Positions 32,532 through 43,467 of a stretch of DNA of 64,000 nt are shown in pieces. Within the stretch, counting starts at the first letter, position 1, and each line of letters begins with the position of its first letter. The DNA is from Isoetes taiwanensis (taxonomy: Eukaryota > Streptophyta > Lycopodiopsida > Isoetales > Isoetaceae). The translations under genes and the position numbers were made by a program. The stretch lies in NCBI GenBank assembly GCA_021234155.1, contig JAJEKV010000079.1:1928789-1992788 (forward strand). Direction: 5' to 3'. The notes beneath the pieces are model-generated. The model was not told where the DNA came from. It was given only the letters and a program-made list of their open reading frames with translations, and searched no databases.

Positions 32532-33125
32532 TCATTCTGAATCAACATCAAGCATTGTTGCCATGCCTTCTGCCCGGACGTCCTCAACAGTTACATCTGG
32601 CACACCGCAGGGGAGTCTCCACATCATGTGATCGAAGATGTCGCATAGGGATGGATCAGACCCCTCTAGGACTTCCCTGATCAGAACCTTCTTTCGCAGC
32701 CTCCGTGCAGCATACATTTCCTCGAAGCAATCTCTTAGGGTGTTGCCTTCCCAGACAAGGTCCGTAGCTAGCAAATACTTCAAAGCCTTGCCCTGGATAA
32801 TGCACTTCTTCAATTCCCAAAGCAATGCCCTATGGCTTGGCCGACCAGGATCAGTGTCCAGAGGCCTAGGGGTCTCTCTGAATTCCCCATTCTCCACAGT
32901 CTCTGCATGAACCATGAGGGGATCATGAAAAGATTAATATAAAAGTAGAACATAAATATGAAGGAAGACAACAACATGCTTACTTTGGAACGTTTTGATG
33001 CTATTAGGTTGGGCGAGATCTAGCCCCACATCCTCCTGAATTTCATTCAAGTGGACGAGAATATCCTCAAGACTGTGGGCATTGATGGCACTGCTCTCAA
33101 CAAGCTGTTGTCGGGTCCTCACCAT
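32532..33125 (-). CDS. Small two-exon protein between arrays, unknown function
   Basis: Exon 1 runs 33125-32984 (MVRTRQQLVESSAINAHSLE...), intron 32983-32903 has GTAAGC and TGCAG ends (81 bp), and exon 2 runs 32902-32532, ending MATMLDVDSE. The splice joins in phase and yields about 170 residues, mostly helical and charged (EEMYAARRLRKKVLIREVLE, CDIFDHMMWRLPCGVPD). I do not recognise the fold. It is open through both exons, in contrast to its decayed neighbours, and lies on the same strand as the Ulp1-like gene. It may be an accessory protein of the same element. Confidence 0.5.
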
Positions 33126-33354
33126 CTGTCACTTGGCTTGAACAGTAAGCAAATGAACTCGACTGCTACTGAACTCAACTGAAACCAACTAACTTTCTAC
33201 CAAAAACAACTAAGACAAGGGTATATATAGACTCATGAATCAACCGTTGTACTATTCGTTGTACAACGGTTAACCCATGATTTCAATTTCTAATGGTAAA
33301 GTGGTAAAGTCGATTTTTTTTCAATGGCTAGGTAATTTTATTATTTTTTTTGAC

Positions 33355-34320
33355 GGTCTACGGATCCCGGAGGACGGAATGTCTTTGTCCGGGATCACCA
33401 CACAGTTGATCTCGTCCTCCGGGATCACCAACCAGCGGACGGGATTTTTTAAAGCCTTTTTTAATGGCTAAGTAATTCTTTTTTTTTTTTTTTTTTTTTT
33501 TTTGGGTGTCTGGTGATCCCGGAGGACGGAATCTCTTTGTGGCCCGGGATCGCCACACAGTTGATCCCGTCCTCCGGGATCACCAACCGGCGGACGGGAT
33601 ATTTTGAACCCTTTTTTATTGGCTAACTAATTCTATTCTTTTTTTTTTTTTTTTGGGTGTCTGGTGATCCCGGAGGACGGAATCTTCTTGCTGTGATCCC
33701 GGTCTCCGGGATCGCCAACTGGCAGACGGGATTTTTTAATAGTGGTTAAGTAAGTCTATTCTTATTTTTTTGGCTGTCTGGTGATCCCGGAGGACGGAAT
33801 CTTCTTGTGGTGATCCCGGCCTCCGGGATCTCCACACTTGATCCCGTCCTCCGGGATCACCACATAGTTGATCCCGTCCTCCGGGATCACCAACTGGCAG
33901 ACGGGATTTTTTAATAATGGTTAAGTAATTCTATTCTTTTTTTTTTTTTTGGGTGCCTGGTGATCCCGGAGGACGGAATCTTATTGTGGTGATCCCGGAG
34001 GATGGGATCACAACAAGAAGATGCCGTCCTCCGGGATCACCACACAGTTGATCCCGTCCTCCGGGATCACCGACTAGCGGACGAGATTTTTTAATGGCTA
34101 AGTAATTCTAGTCTCTTTTTTTTGCTGTCTGGGGATCCCAGAGGACGGAATCTAATTATGGTGATCCCGTCCTCCGGGATCACCATAATAATGGTTTGTC
34201 TTTTTTTGGTGGTTTGTCTTTTTTAATGGTTGTTAACTTATTTGGCTCCCTGGGGATCCCGGAGGTGTTCAAATTTCGGGATCCCAGAGCTATTCAAGTT
34301 TCGGGATCCCAGGGGTGTTC
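33355..34320. repeat. GATCCCGGAGG palindrome array, cluster 2
   Basis: Six or so units of 100-170 bp. Each has a T-run of 8-25, TGGTGATCCCGGAGGACGG, one or more TTGATCCCGTCCTCCGGGA words in the opposite orientation, a (G/A)GCGGACGGGATTTTTTAA end, and GGCTAAGTAATTCTA. The palindromes could fold into serial hairpins. The end (34235-34320) is simpler, with GGGATCCC and GTTCAAATT. Confidence 0.9.
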
Positions 34321-34513
34321 AAATTCAGTTCATCTATTATGAAGTGCCATGGGATGCAGATTGACAAGTCAAGACTGAACCCAGAATAGAAAAAAGGAAA
34401 GCAAGTTCCCACTTCAATTAACCATTGAAAAACTGCCATATTTACAAACATAGCAGACAATTTACATGTTGAACAAGGAACAACCTTTTTTTCTGTTATG
34501 GAGAGAGTTCAGA

Positions 34514-36415
34514 TCATGGACCATTCAGCATCAACCGGGTCACGGGCCGTGCGAATTGGTTGCTACCCTTGGGCAAGTAGAAGGTTGATTTTCCTGCATT
34601 TACGCAGTCACGTAACTTCTGCAGCATCACCTTGAAGCCTGTCCTCAAATTGTCCATGTCTTCTTTGGCAAACCAGTCCCAGTTGATCACCATCTAAAGA
34701 CAGTAGATTATAAATGAACAGTACATAAATTTGCTAACCAAAAAAGACAAAAGACAAGACAATGATAACTCATATCTGTCTCCTTGTTGTAGATTTCCCT
34801 GATGAATTTCTGCACACAACCAATAACATAGATGCCACAATCCTGGTTGTTATGCTGCTGTGGAGCTTCCATCAACATTACTGGTGCATTATGCAATGCT
34901 GATGCCTCGTGCCTTCACCTCTTAAATACACCACTTAAAAACCTGCAAGTCAAGGCATTAGAAGATATGCTATGAATGTATAGTTAGCAAATGTTACACT
35001 CACAAAGTGATGAACCCGCGTATTGGAGCATGGAGGGGATCAAGGGAATCGAAATGCAATATGCAAGGGCAAGGCTTATTGAGTTTCTGGCATGCCAAAG
35101 GATCGGCCACCAAAATGAACAGGCTCCAATGGCCACTGCAAAGGACAAGCTGCAATCAATTCAAACCAGAACTAGAAATACAATAAAAATTCCACTTCCC
35201 AAACCCAATTTACCTTGCATTAACCGGTATGTAGTAGAACTGCGCATACTGGATTTTCCACACGGCCTTACCAAAGGGGGATCCCAGAATTAGCTTCACA
35301 ACATTCTCGTAGGCACCACACAGGCCTGGTTTGGTACCATTTAGGAACAGGCCAAAAGCAGTAGGGTGGAGGAGGACATGGTGACATCTTGGTGAATAAT
35401 ATGGTTCGGGGCCATCTGAGCAAAATCCCTCTTACGGCCACACTGCATCGGCTTCCTAGGGGCACGCTGCTGGGCTGGGGTAATAGAACTCGGGGTTTTG
35501 GGAGGAGGGGAGGTAAATTCACGGGTCCTTGCAGCCTCTAACTCTTTGCTCACATCGTCATCATCCAATTGGCGCTGCTCAGAGCTCAGTTCACCAAACA
35601 ATTCCTTGTCTGGTGAATTGCCATACCGCCCCCTGATCCTTTCTTTTATCTCCCTTATCCGCTCTTCCTGCAATTCAAGTTCTTGGGCCTCCTTTCTTAG
35701 ACTTTTCAGATTAATGAACTCTGTCCGACCCGTTTCATCGAGAAGGCCGAGCTCGATTTGGTCATCTGCCACACGTTCAGCTGCTGCCCTTGCCCTTTGG
35801 AGTTTCCTGGTGAGATTGTGGCTGAATTTGAAATCTGGATCAAGAGACCTCTGCGTCCTGATCTTCCCATAGTCTCTTACCCCCGACCTCGGCTTTATTT
35901 TTTGGGAATTCGCCCCTTGGTGCATCTGGAACCCTGAAATTTTCATATATTGCATGCATCCGGAACCTGTGATTCTCCAATTCAACCTTCCTGCTGTAGG
36001 TTTTGGAGCAGTCACCGACTTGGCAAAGCCATCTTCTCTGAATCTGATCATACCTGTAATCTTTCAATTCCTCGGCTGGATTTACATTGAAGCATTCTAC
36101 ATTATTTTTCAAGGCCTCCTCTGCATCCCCGCTGCCTTTTGTGGCACCAAGTTCTGCATTTTCTTGATCCCTTGCCTCCTCCTCCCACCGGCCCAATCCA
36201 CCGACCCCTCGAACCCGAGGAAACCTTCTTTGGCGAAAACCCTTTGGCTCTGGCCTCTGCCCTTAATTTTTTTCTGTTCGGGGATTGAACCTCTTGGTCA
36301 GATCCAATGTCTTTGAAGCAATATCTTCCAGGCCGAGTTTTCTTCTAATGCACCATTCCAGTTCTCGTTAATAGACGTGTTTAGGCTGATTTCCAGGTTA
36401 ATCGACTCCTCCATC
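34514..36415 (-). pseudogene. C2H2 zinc finger / coiled-coil / Ulp1-type (C48) protease gene, decayed
   Basis: Read from ATG 36415. A C2H2 finger at about 36040-35960 shows CQVGDC..(12)..HRFRMH. A basic segment and long coiled coil follow (LRKEAQELELQEERIREIKE, around 35690-35630) and an SPPPKTPSSITPAQQ linker. The protease part reads AVWKIQYAQFYYIPVNA, then across an intron GHWSLFILVAD with the catalytic His, CILHFDSL with the catalytic Asp, then APQQHNNQDCGIYVIG with the Q and the DCG nucleophile Cys. A last exon (34690-34514) ends RPVTRLMLNGP. Ulp1/C48 enzymes cut SUMO-type conjugates and are common cargo of plant MULE and CACTA elements. Frame breaks at about 36270, 35885 and 35400, a TGA near 34912 and an ATGAGT in place of a GTGAGT donor near 34760 show decay. 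All catalytic residues remain visible. Confidence 0.72.
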
Positions 36416-36639
36416 TGTAAAAAAAACGTGAAGGCTTAAAATAAGCTTTGAATACCAAAAATAAACAGAGTTCCTGATGGCGCTAGCTCTGTTTATTACC
36501 TTAAACTAATCATCCGAGTCAAGCGCAGCGACAGCACTTGCGAGATTCGGCAGCAAAATGGCCCTTTCCGTTTAGAGCCGGTCGGAAAGGGCAAAGGATC
36601 TTGGCGCACAAATGTCGGACTTAGCCATCGCCAGAATGA

Positions 36640-37365
36640 ATTCCCTTCCTCCGGAATCCCCACCGTCGACGTGGCATCTCCCTAGTCGTCAACGTACGGA
36701 AAGGTTTGCCAGTTTCCCGCCCTCCGGAATCACCATGATTGGATAGCGTACGGTATTTAATCCCGTCCTTCAAACGAGGGGCTTCGATGTGTCCATGTGG
36801 ACGCTTCGATATATCCCGGCAGTGTGGTGATCTCGGAGGAGGGAATCACATCAGGTATCGAACCCGGTGGGCAGCATGGTCCCACGGCCCACGGTGGTGA
36901 TCCCGGAGGCGGGGATAATGCGACGGATATCGGATCGCCGATATCGGCCCCACGGTGGTGATCCCGGAGGCGAGGATAACGCGGCCGATATCGGATCGCC
37001 GATATCGGCCCTACGTGGGTGATCCCGGAGGAAGGAATCACGACCGGCGATATCGGTGATCCCGGAGGCCGGGATCTCCACGGCTGATTCCGATACCGTT
37101 ATCGACCAGGGAATGGTGATCCCGGAGGCCGGGATCACATGTTGGTGATTCCGGAGGGCGGAATCGCTGTGAAGTTTTTTTGGTGATACCGGAGGCGGGG
37201 AACACCACGGACGGCCCGGATGTGTCGCGTGGGCGGACGGCCCAGATTTCTGCAGGCCCCCTCACGTATGTCAGTACGGTGAAACGGGGGGGCCTGAAAC
37301 GGATTCCGTCGAGCCCTGATGGTGATACCGGAGACCGGTATTTTTACCTCCGGGATCCCCGAAAC
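36640..37365. repeat. GATCCCGGAGG palindrome array, cluster 3
   Basis: About ten GGTGATCCCGGAGG words, here mostly in one orientation and spaced 30-90 bp. They are combined with CGATATCGG/CCGATATCG palindromes (36925-37060). It lies just upstream of the Ulp1-like gene and could be its promoter side. Composition is much richer in GC than the flanks. Confidence 0.85.
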
Positions 37366-37496
37366 CAGGGTAAGACTATCCTGAGCCACCCCACATTCTG
37401 TTTTTCTTACCCTGTATTCTGATGTTTTCACCTGTTGTTCAGCTTTTTTGTCGCCACGTGGCGGCGCTGGATTGGTTCCAGGCGTCTTTTCTGGTA

Positions 37497-37601
37497 GGGC
37501 AAAGACCCTCCGGGCTTTGATTCCGGAGGGTCAACCCAGCCTCCCTGCTCCGCGGGTTGGCAGGGTTTACCCTCCTGAATCAAGCCCAGAGGGACTTTCC
37601 C
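37497..37601. other. Long hairpin (inverted repeat of ~34 bp arms)
   Basis: 37497-37531 (GGGCAAAGACCCTCCGGGC...) is nearly complementary to 37569-37601 (...CAAGCCCAGAGGG). A nested CAACCC/GGGTTG pair lies at 37532-37537 and 37554-37559. Each arm is itself partly palindromic (ACCCTCCGG/CCGGAGGGT). A small MITE, a fold-back element or a small-RNA precursor are all possible. Confidence 0.7.
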
Positions 37602-37859
37602 TTATTCAAAACAGTGGTTTACGCGGAAGGATAAAGGGGAAAACAATGCATTTTTCATTTTCTTGGAAGGCATTTTTTTTATTTTGAAAAGCTTAAAAAA
37701 TGCATTTACTTTAACCAACGGCATTCTACTTTCTTGAAGGGCATCTTCTTTTTTCTTTTGCTTTGTGGACGAATATGTACCTAAGGATAGGTTCAATACT
37801 TCGTATATTTTATGCTCAATATGAATGATTTGCATGAGAGGACACTATTTTAAGGTATA

Positions 37860-38420
37860 ATACGTCAAAAAGAAGAAAAAAAGGACATCGAAAAAAAATT
37901 GGCATATGACAAAAGAAGAAAAAAGGGACATTGAAAAAAATTCGCATATGCAAAAAGAACTAAAACATGTACGCAAAATTGTTCTTGCATACACGAAACA
38001 TGAGAGTTGGTATACGCAAACTTTATACATTTTTTGAAATTCGTGTATGCAAAATACATCGTTCTTCGTACGCGAAAAGTTTGGGTATGCAAAATGCAAA
38101 ACAGTGTATTTCGCGTACACAAAAAAAAATTCTTTTTCTACGCAAAATTGAAAAAAAAGAAAAAAAAAGGTCGTGTATGCCAAACACACTGTTTTTGCAT
38201 AAGCGAAGCTGCTTTCGCATATAGGAAACAATGTAAATCTCGGCGCCCTTTTTTTATATATGTGAAATACACTATTTTGCATTTGGATCTATATTCGAGT
38301 ACGCTAAACAATGCATTTCGCGCACGAGTTTTTATTTTATTTTATTTTATTTTTTGGCATCCACATATGCGAACCTCAATGTTCGCATACACGATGTAAA
38401 GTTTGTGCATGCAAAAATTT
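37860..38420. repeat. Degenerate CGTATGCAAAA / TTTCGCATACACG repeat tract
   Basis: Words such as CGTGTATGCAAAA, CGCGTACACAAA, GCATACACGAAA and CGCATATGCAAAA recur about every 25-45 bp in both orientations within A-rich sequence. The ORFs on both strands come from this repetition and are not genes. Confidence 0.65.
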
Positions 38421-38830
38421 TCCTTTTTTTTTTTTTCCAGTAGGCGAGTGAAAAATACAAAAAATATGTTTTTTATATAAAAAAATATGTATTCTTCAAG
38501 TTTATATGCCAGGAATTTGGGTTTCATATGTATTGTCCCTATCTCTAAATATACCATAAGAGAATGTTGTTATCCTTTCCCCATGTGCCAAGTGTTTTGA
38601 CATGTGTCATATGAAAACCACGTCAATTCATTCTAAGAAAATTATCCTTTCCGCAACTCTTCTTCAAGGAGCCAAATCTAGACGCTCTTCTTTCAAATCC
38701 AAGAAAGAGCTCTTTTATTATCATGAAAGCCATAACATTGCCCCTTGATCCTACCTTTCAATTTTCCATTTGTCCACATGAATTAAGGAACCCATAAAAC
38801 ATTTAAGTTTCAATGCCATTTGTAACTGTT
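38420..38830. other. No gene seen
   Basis: AT-rich with no supported feature. Confidence 0.3.
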
Positions 38831-39580
38831 TCCTCCGGCCTCCAAGGCTTCTGCTTTAAATGAGGATGCCGCTCCATGTACTCTTTTAACTCGTAAGTGG
38901 CATCTGAGATCAATTGACCCCACAACAAGACTAAGTACTCCACATTATCTATATTACCCGGCCTTCAAATGTGGGTATCTAGAATCTCATTGGGTGTTAC
39001 AGTACTTGAGTGAATGAATTAGAGCCCATAGTAAAACAGATTAGTGATTAAATGACTGCCTGATAAAACACTAACTAGGAGAATCATTCACATCCTCAAA
39101 GAGCCTCCAAATGAACTTAAAAATTTCATAGTAAGAAGTCCATTATGCCCAAACCGCCTGCCCATTTCAGGAGGATACATTAGAACCTTGTCATGTTAAC
39201 CACAGCACTCCTCTATACCATTATCTATGCATTACTGCCATTAGATTTAATGCTAAGGGGATTGCTTGCGTTATATTAATTTAATGTTAAGGCGATTGCT
39301 TACAGGCTAGCCACATTTCATAGATGAGAATGCCTTTTTGAGTTGACTCACATGAAAAATTGGATTTAGACCTACCTCCTCAGTAGTTTCAATTCATAGG
39401 CCATGTTCCCAAGCCTTTGCATACTATAAAAGATGTTATCTTGGCTAAAGTGGTCTCGGAGTACCAACTTTGAGTGCAGAGAGTTAAACAATGCGTAAGA
39501 ATACTTGGTCTCCTTCTTAAAATGGTACATGCTTACGATCTTGATATTGGCTTTCGTTCAAGCCCGATTTTGGGCTTTTA
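38830..39580 (-). pseudogene. Ty3/gypsy pol 3' end with chromodomain, relic
   Basis: On the minus strand 38955-38860 reads EYLVLLWGQLISDATYELKE, a decayed chromodomain (EYLVKWKG....ATWE). Upstream near 39530-39440 text resembles GDQVFLRI...LSALK, the integrase tail. Several stops. An old second chromovirus unrelated to the 9489-22224 insertion. Confidence 0.5.
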
Positions 39581-39825
39581 GCTAAACTAACCCTATATCT
39601 TTGCAATGTGCTTTCCATATTTCTAATGAATGGAATTGAAATATTTTAATGTTATCGACGACTCCTGGAGGCCTATGATTAATGGTTACATGGCGCGAGC
39701 ACTGATTCAAACACCAGAGTTTTACATTTTTTTAGGCGACTGGTAAGACAGTCTCAGATTCAAGGAGGGGATGAAAAAAACACATACGTCACAGTGTGAG
39801 TGGGAAAAAATCACCCCGCTCTCCT

Positions 39826-41720
39826 CTATTCACCCGCTATGTATTCATCGTACGATGGCACCATGTCACAAAGCCTGCATAGCCTGCTTCCCCTCGGTGT
39901 CATCGACCTTTTCCATCTACCTGTCTCTATCTGCAGTTTGTGACATCTTGTTCGAAATTTGCAAAGTGTTATTCTAGTCCACTTTGTTTGGTTACTATCT
40001 GTATCTATCATATGTTCTATGCTCCCTTTCAGGTTCATGCTTTTCCTATATAATCTTAGTTTTTTGTCTAGTTGCATTTCAATCCATGCTCTCACCGTCT
40101 TATCCCTGAGTTGAGATTTTTCCCCATGTAATACCTTCTTGTCTACTTCTATTTACATATTACATTCCATCTTTCCTATCCAGTCCTCCAGTTTTGATGT
40201 CTAACCTCCTTCCATATTTGCAGCCATCTCCTTGGAAGTCTCTATAGCTTGATGCACCAGTTTAAGCCTAGATTTCTGCCCCATGTTCCTTGTTAGGAAT
40301 GATATTGATCTTTCCGTCCCCAAAATTTTGAACAGTGGAATTCCTATTTCAAAAAGCACTATTGATGCTGGCGTCGAACTTTTTATCCCCAACTCCCTGC
40401 TTTGAGCCACCTGCCTGTGGACGTGCTGCACCCCCAGACTTCTACCCCATATAGCATCGCTGGTGCCATTGTCATTTTAAACATTTGCATTTTGATGCCC
40501 CAGTCTATTATAATGTGTTCTGCAGCCATCTCACTTCCAGAACTTGCTTCCCTGTCCTTTTTATTCCCATTTTGTACTCCAGGTACTTGTATTCCTGTAC
40601 TTTATCCACTGGTTGCCCTAGGTATCTGACCACCTTTTCCTCCTTGCAAGTTTTTCCAAAGCTGACAAAATTTGTTTTTTCTAGATTCACTGTTAGCCCT
40701 GCTCTAGCCCCAATATGTCCAACATGTAATCCAGTTCTTTGCTTTCTATTGTCATCATGATCAAATCATCTGTGTATAACATGTTTGGTAACTTGCTCCC
40801 TCCTGATTCTGGTGCAAACAAGTCCCCCCCTTTACTTCTTATGAATTCCCCTATGGCCTCTATAAATAGACCAAATATTTTTAGGGACAGTGGACAACCT
40901 TGCTTTACTCCTATATAACAATCGATTCCTTCATCCCCCATGCTCATTTTTGCTTCCACTTTTTCATATAACCTTGCTATCGCCATCAATAGATCCTGTA
41001 GTAAGTCTAACTGATGTAGCCTCTATAGCAGTTTCCCTCTTGGTACTGTGTCTTGAAGTCCACAAAGTAGTAGTATAGGATCTTCCCACTTGATTTGTCT
41101 TTTTCTATCTCTCAAGCTTACCAAATGGTCCACCATTGAATGGTTGGGTGTAAAGCCTGTCTGTTTGACTGCTTCTTTCTAGTTTGTCTCTGCCCAATCT
41201 GTCGTTCTGATTTCTATCACTTTACTATACCATTTTACAATGCCACCATTGACCATAATTGTTCTATAGTTTTCTGGGTTAAGCGGATCCCCTCCCTTTA
41301 ATAGTGAGATGACTTTGTTGCACTGCTAACTGGGCGGGGGAATCTCCTTTAGAGGTGCATTGAAGATTCTCGTTATTACTGCTATTAGCTCCTCACCCGC
41401 GCATTTAAATATGTTTGTGGTGAATCCTAACAGATCAGGTGCTTTATTATTGCTTAACCTGTAAAATGCTCTGCCCACCTCTTCTTCTATGAATTCCCCT
41501 TTTACCCTGCCTGTTGGTATTTGAATATTCTCTGCCCCGGAATGATATAGTTTTTGCAAGTGCTCTTTCCATATCCTCCTGTCCATCAACCGAATCCCAT
41601 TCTGCTTCTTCTTGAATACCTTCCAGAATTCCCTAGGGTGCCTTGATCTGGCATACTCTTTTCTTCTGAAGTTCCTTAGTGTAAGCTCTCTTTTTGCTTC
41701 TTATAATCTTGGTATACCTA
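39826..41720 (-). pseudogene. LINE ORF2 relic (reverse transcriptase)
   Basis: Minus-strand pieces in order: REFWKVFKKKQNGIRLMDRR with WKEHLQKLY (41640-41530), GRAFYRLSNNKAPDL (41470-41430, the NKAPG motif), GVKQGCPLSLKIFGLFIEAI (about 40910-40850), MLYTDDLIMM (about 40785, the F/YADD box), LEYKMGIKRTGKQVLE, and at 39900 ETGRW..., RLCRLCD, the C-terminal Cys/His motif. This is a non-LTR ORF2 with many frameshifts and stops, and without a recognisable endonuclease. It ends near 39826 with no tail preserved. Confidence 0.85.
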
Positions 41721-41759
41721 TTTTCAAGCTCTCTGTATTTCTTCCCTGACTAAATGCTA

Positions 41760-42500
41760 AGCCCTGACTTGTTAGCCAACTTGGCTGCTGACTTATCTAT
41801 CAACTTGCCTGCTGACTTAGTTGATGGGTTGCTGCTGCTATCAACATCACATTTTGCTAGTATATGTGAATGAGTTTGCTAACTTTCAAGTATGTTCTTT
41901 ATAGACATTAGATTCCAATACAAATATACATCCTACATCCCAGTGCAGTATCATCCTGAATCCCTGGTCTTAACTCTGAAGAATTCCAAACACCTATTCT
42001 ATATTTGTTTCAACACTAACTGTACTTACCCACCCAACAGTTATGGCAAGAGCATGAGTACATATGTGCAACTTGCTAGCACCCTTAGAGTTTACTGGCT
42101 TGATACCATGAAGTTTGTTCGACCCTGATATAGTAGCACACTCAAACTACTCAACTCTATTTATTTCATCCATCTCTATCTCTCAAAAGTATCTACAAAC
42201 AACAATAATTTGTAACGACAATAATGTTTACATAACAATAGTGTTACAACACTCTTTACGTATATGATGCCTATGTTTCCAAAATCTTCGAAATGTTCCG
42301 TACAGAATTTAACAACATCATGGGCATTTTTAAATGTTTGGAATTTCTTTTCAACAATTCATGAGTGAATGCTCGTCCTCTCTTGTAGGCTTGTGCCTTT
42401 TCCTCTATCAAGATGGACATGGAAACTTTTAGGTACAACATCAGGAAATTGTGCTTTTGCTCATCAACAACTTTAATTCCCCTTCATTTATATAGAGCCT
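41760..42500. other. No gene seen
   Basis: Mixed AT-rich sequence between two LINE relics; a local CTGCTGACTTA repeat at 41785-41825. Confidence 0.35.
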
Positions 42501-42509
42501 CACCTAGTT

Positions 42510-43000
42510 CAAGACAATCTTTTTTTCTTTTTGTCCTTTCTCGCATTGAGACAGGGCGTTGGACTCGGGAAGCACGGAAGGATAGGCTTTGTCAGTGTTG
42601 CCACTAGGGCGCCATTGAAGATGAATGTCATGCCCTCCAGATCTGCCCAGCATTTGCCCATATCCGAACGCGGTATGTTCGATTAGTTGTGCCTGACCAG
42701 TCGCTGCATGAGTTATTGAATATGGCGTTTGTGGGCTTGTTGGGGCCATATCTCCAAGAGGTTATAGATACACGGACTCAGTTGTGTCCTCAAGACAGTA
42801 TTGAATTGTCCTATGCAATTGTAGTTATTACTGTTCAGGTTTTTCCCGCGAAAACCCTTTGGGGCGTGGTTTTTTTAATCCTGACAGTAATATGCTTGCT
42901 GCTCTCAATTTGTTTGGGTCCCATAGGCCAATTGGTCTCTGTGGACGATAAAAAATCTATTCTGTTCTATTCTATTCTTGAACCTACAATACCTTATCTA
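42510..43000 (+). mobile_element. LINE 3' end, 5'-truncated
   Basis: ETGRWTREARKDRLCQCCH, then after a TAG, GAIEDECHALQICPAFAHIR: the C-x2-C...H-x4-C motif at the end of LINE ORF2. The stem-loop core (42827-42891) follows, then GGGTCCCATAGGCC, TCTCTGTGGACGATAAAAAA and a short TTCTA tail (42959-42980). The same 3' UTR occurs at 44825-44960. Confidence 0.85.
42827..42891 (+). other. Stem-loop core, copy 2 (LINE 3' UTR)
   Basis: Arms ATTACTGTTCAGG and CCTGACAGTAAT. The core has TTTTTCCCGCGAAAACCC, TTTG, GGGGCGTGG and TTTTTTTAATCC. The tip differs from copy 1 (CCCTTTGGGG against CCCGAAAGGG) but still pairs. Confidence 0.78.
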
Positions 43001-43009
43001 TACACAATT

Positions 43010-43465
43010 GAAACCAATACTAAAATAGAAATTAAAGCTTCACAAAGCAAAGGGATTGAATGTCTTCCTCTAGCTTGTTGTAAGCCACCTACATCAAAAT
43101 TTTCAAAAACAAAATATATTGGCTTTGCTACCACAACTTATGGAAGAACTCAGACAAGAGTAACATGCCTTCAATTATGTTAAATGCAGGATTTCATTAA
43201 CATTATGGAGCTTCAAATTGCAACTATGATTTTACTGATGCAATGTAGTTTCAAATTGCAACACATTCAACGGCTCGAATTTATCTAATCCTTAAAATAA
43301 AACTATTTCAGCTCCCTTTTTACATTGCGGCATCCTTTTCAAACTACGATTTACTCTCTATTACAAGACAAGAACAATTCACATAGCTTTTACAACTCGT
43401 TTTCATAATTTTGTAAAATGATTCATTAAGTCATTCTTCTTACAAAAATAAGTACAGTTTGTAGC
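43010..43465. other. No gene seen
   Basis: AT-rich sequence between two LINE copies. TTTCAAATTGCAAC occurs twice (about 43210 and 43249). Confidence 0.35.
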
Positions 43466-43467
43466 AT

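Noticed and set aside
36282-36300. GGTTCAATCCC on the minus strand as a tRNA B box
   Set aside because: No A box or cloverleaf at the expected distance, and it lies inside the C2H2/Ulp1 reading region.
35498-36316. Plus-strand ORFs opposite the C2H2/Ulp1 gene
   Set aside because: The minus strand carries the zinc finger and protease motifs; these are antisense shadows.
31890-37365. Palindrome arrays as CRISPR
   Set aside because: Units vary in length and composition, spacers are T-tracts and shared text, there are no cas genes, and the context is a eukaryotic genome.
37865-38399. Overlapping ORFs on both strands in the A-rich repeat tract
   Set aside because: They mirror the repeated CGTATGCAAAA word in each frame and have no protein features.
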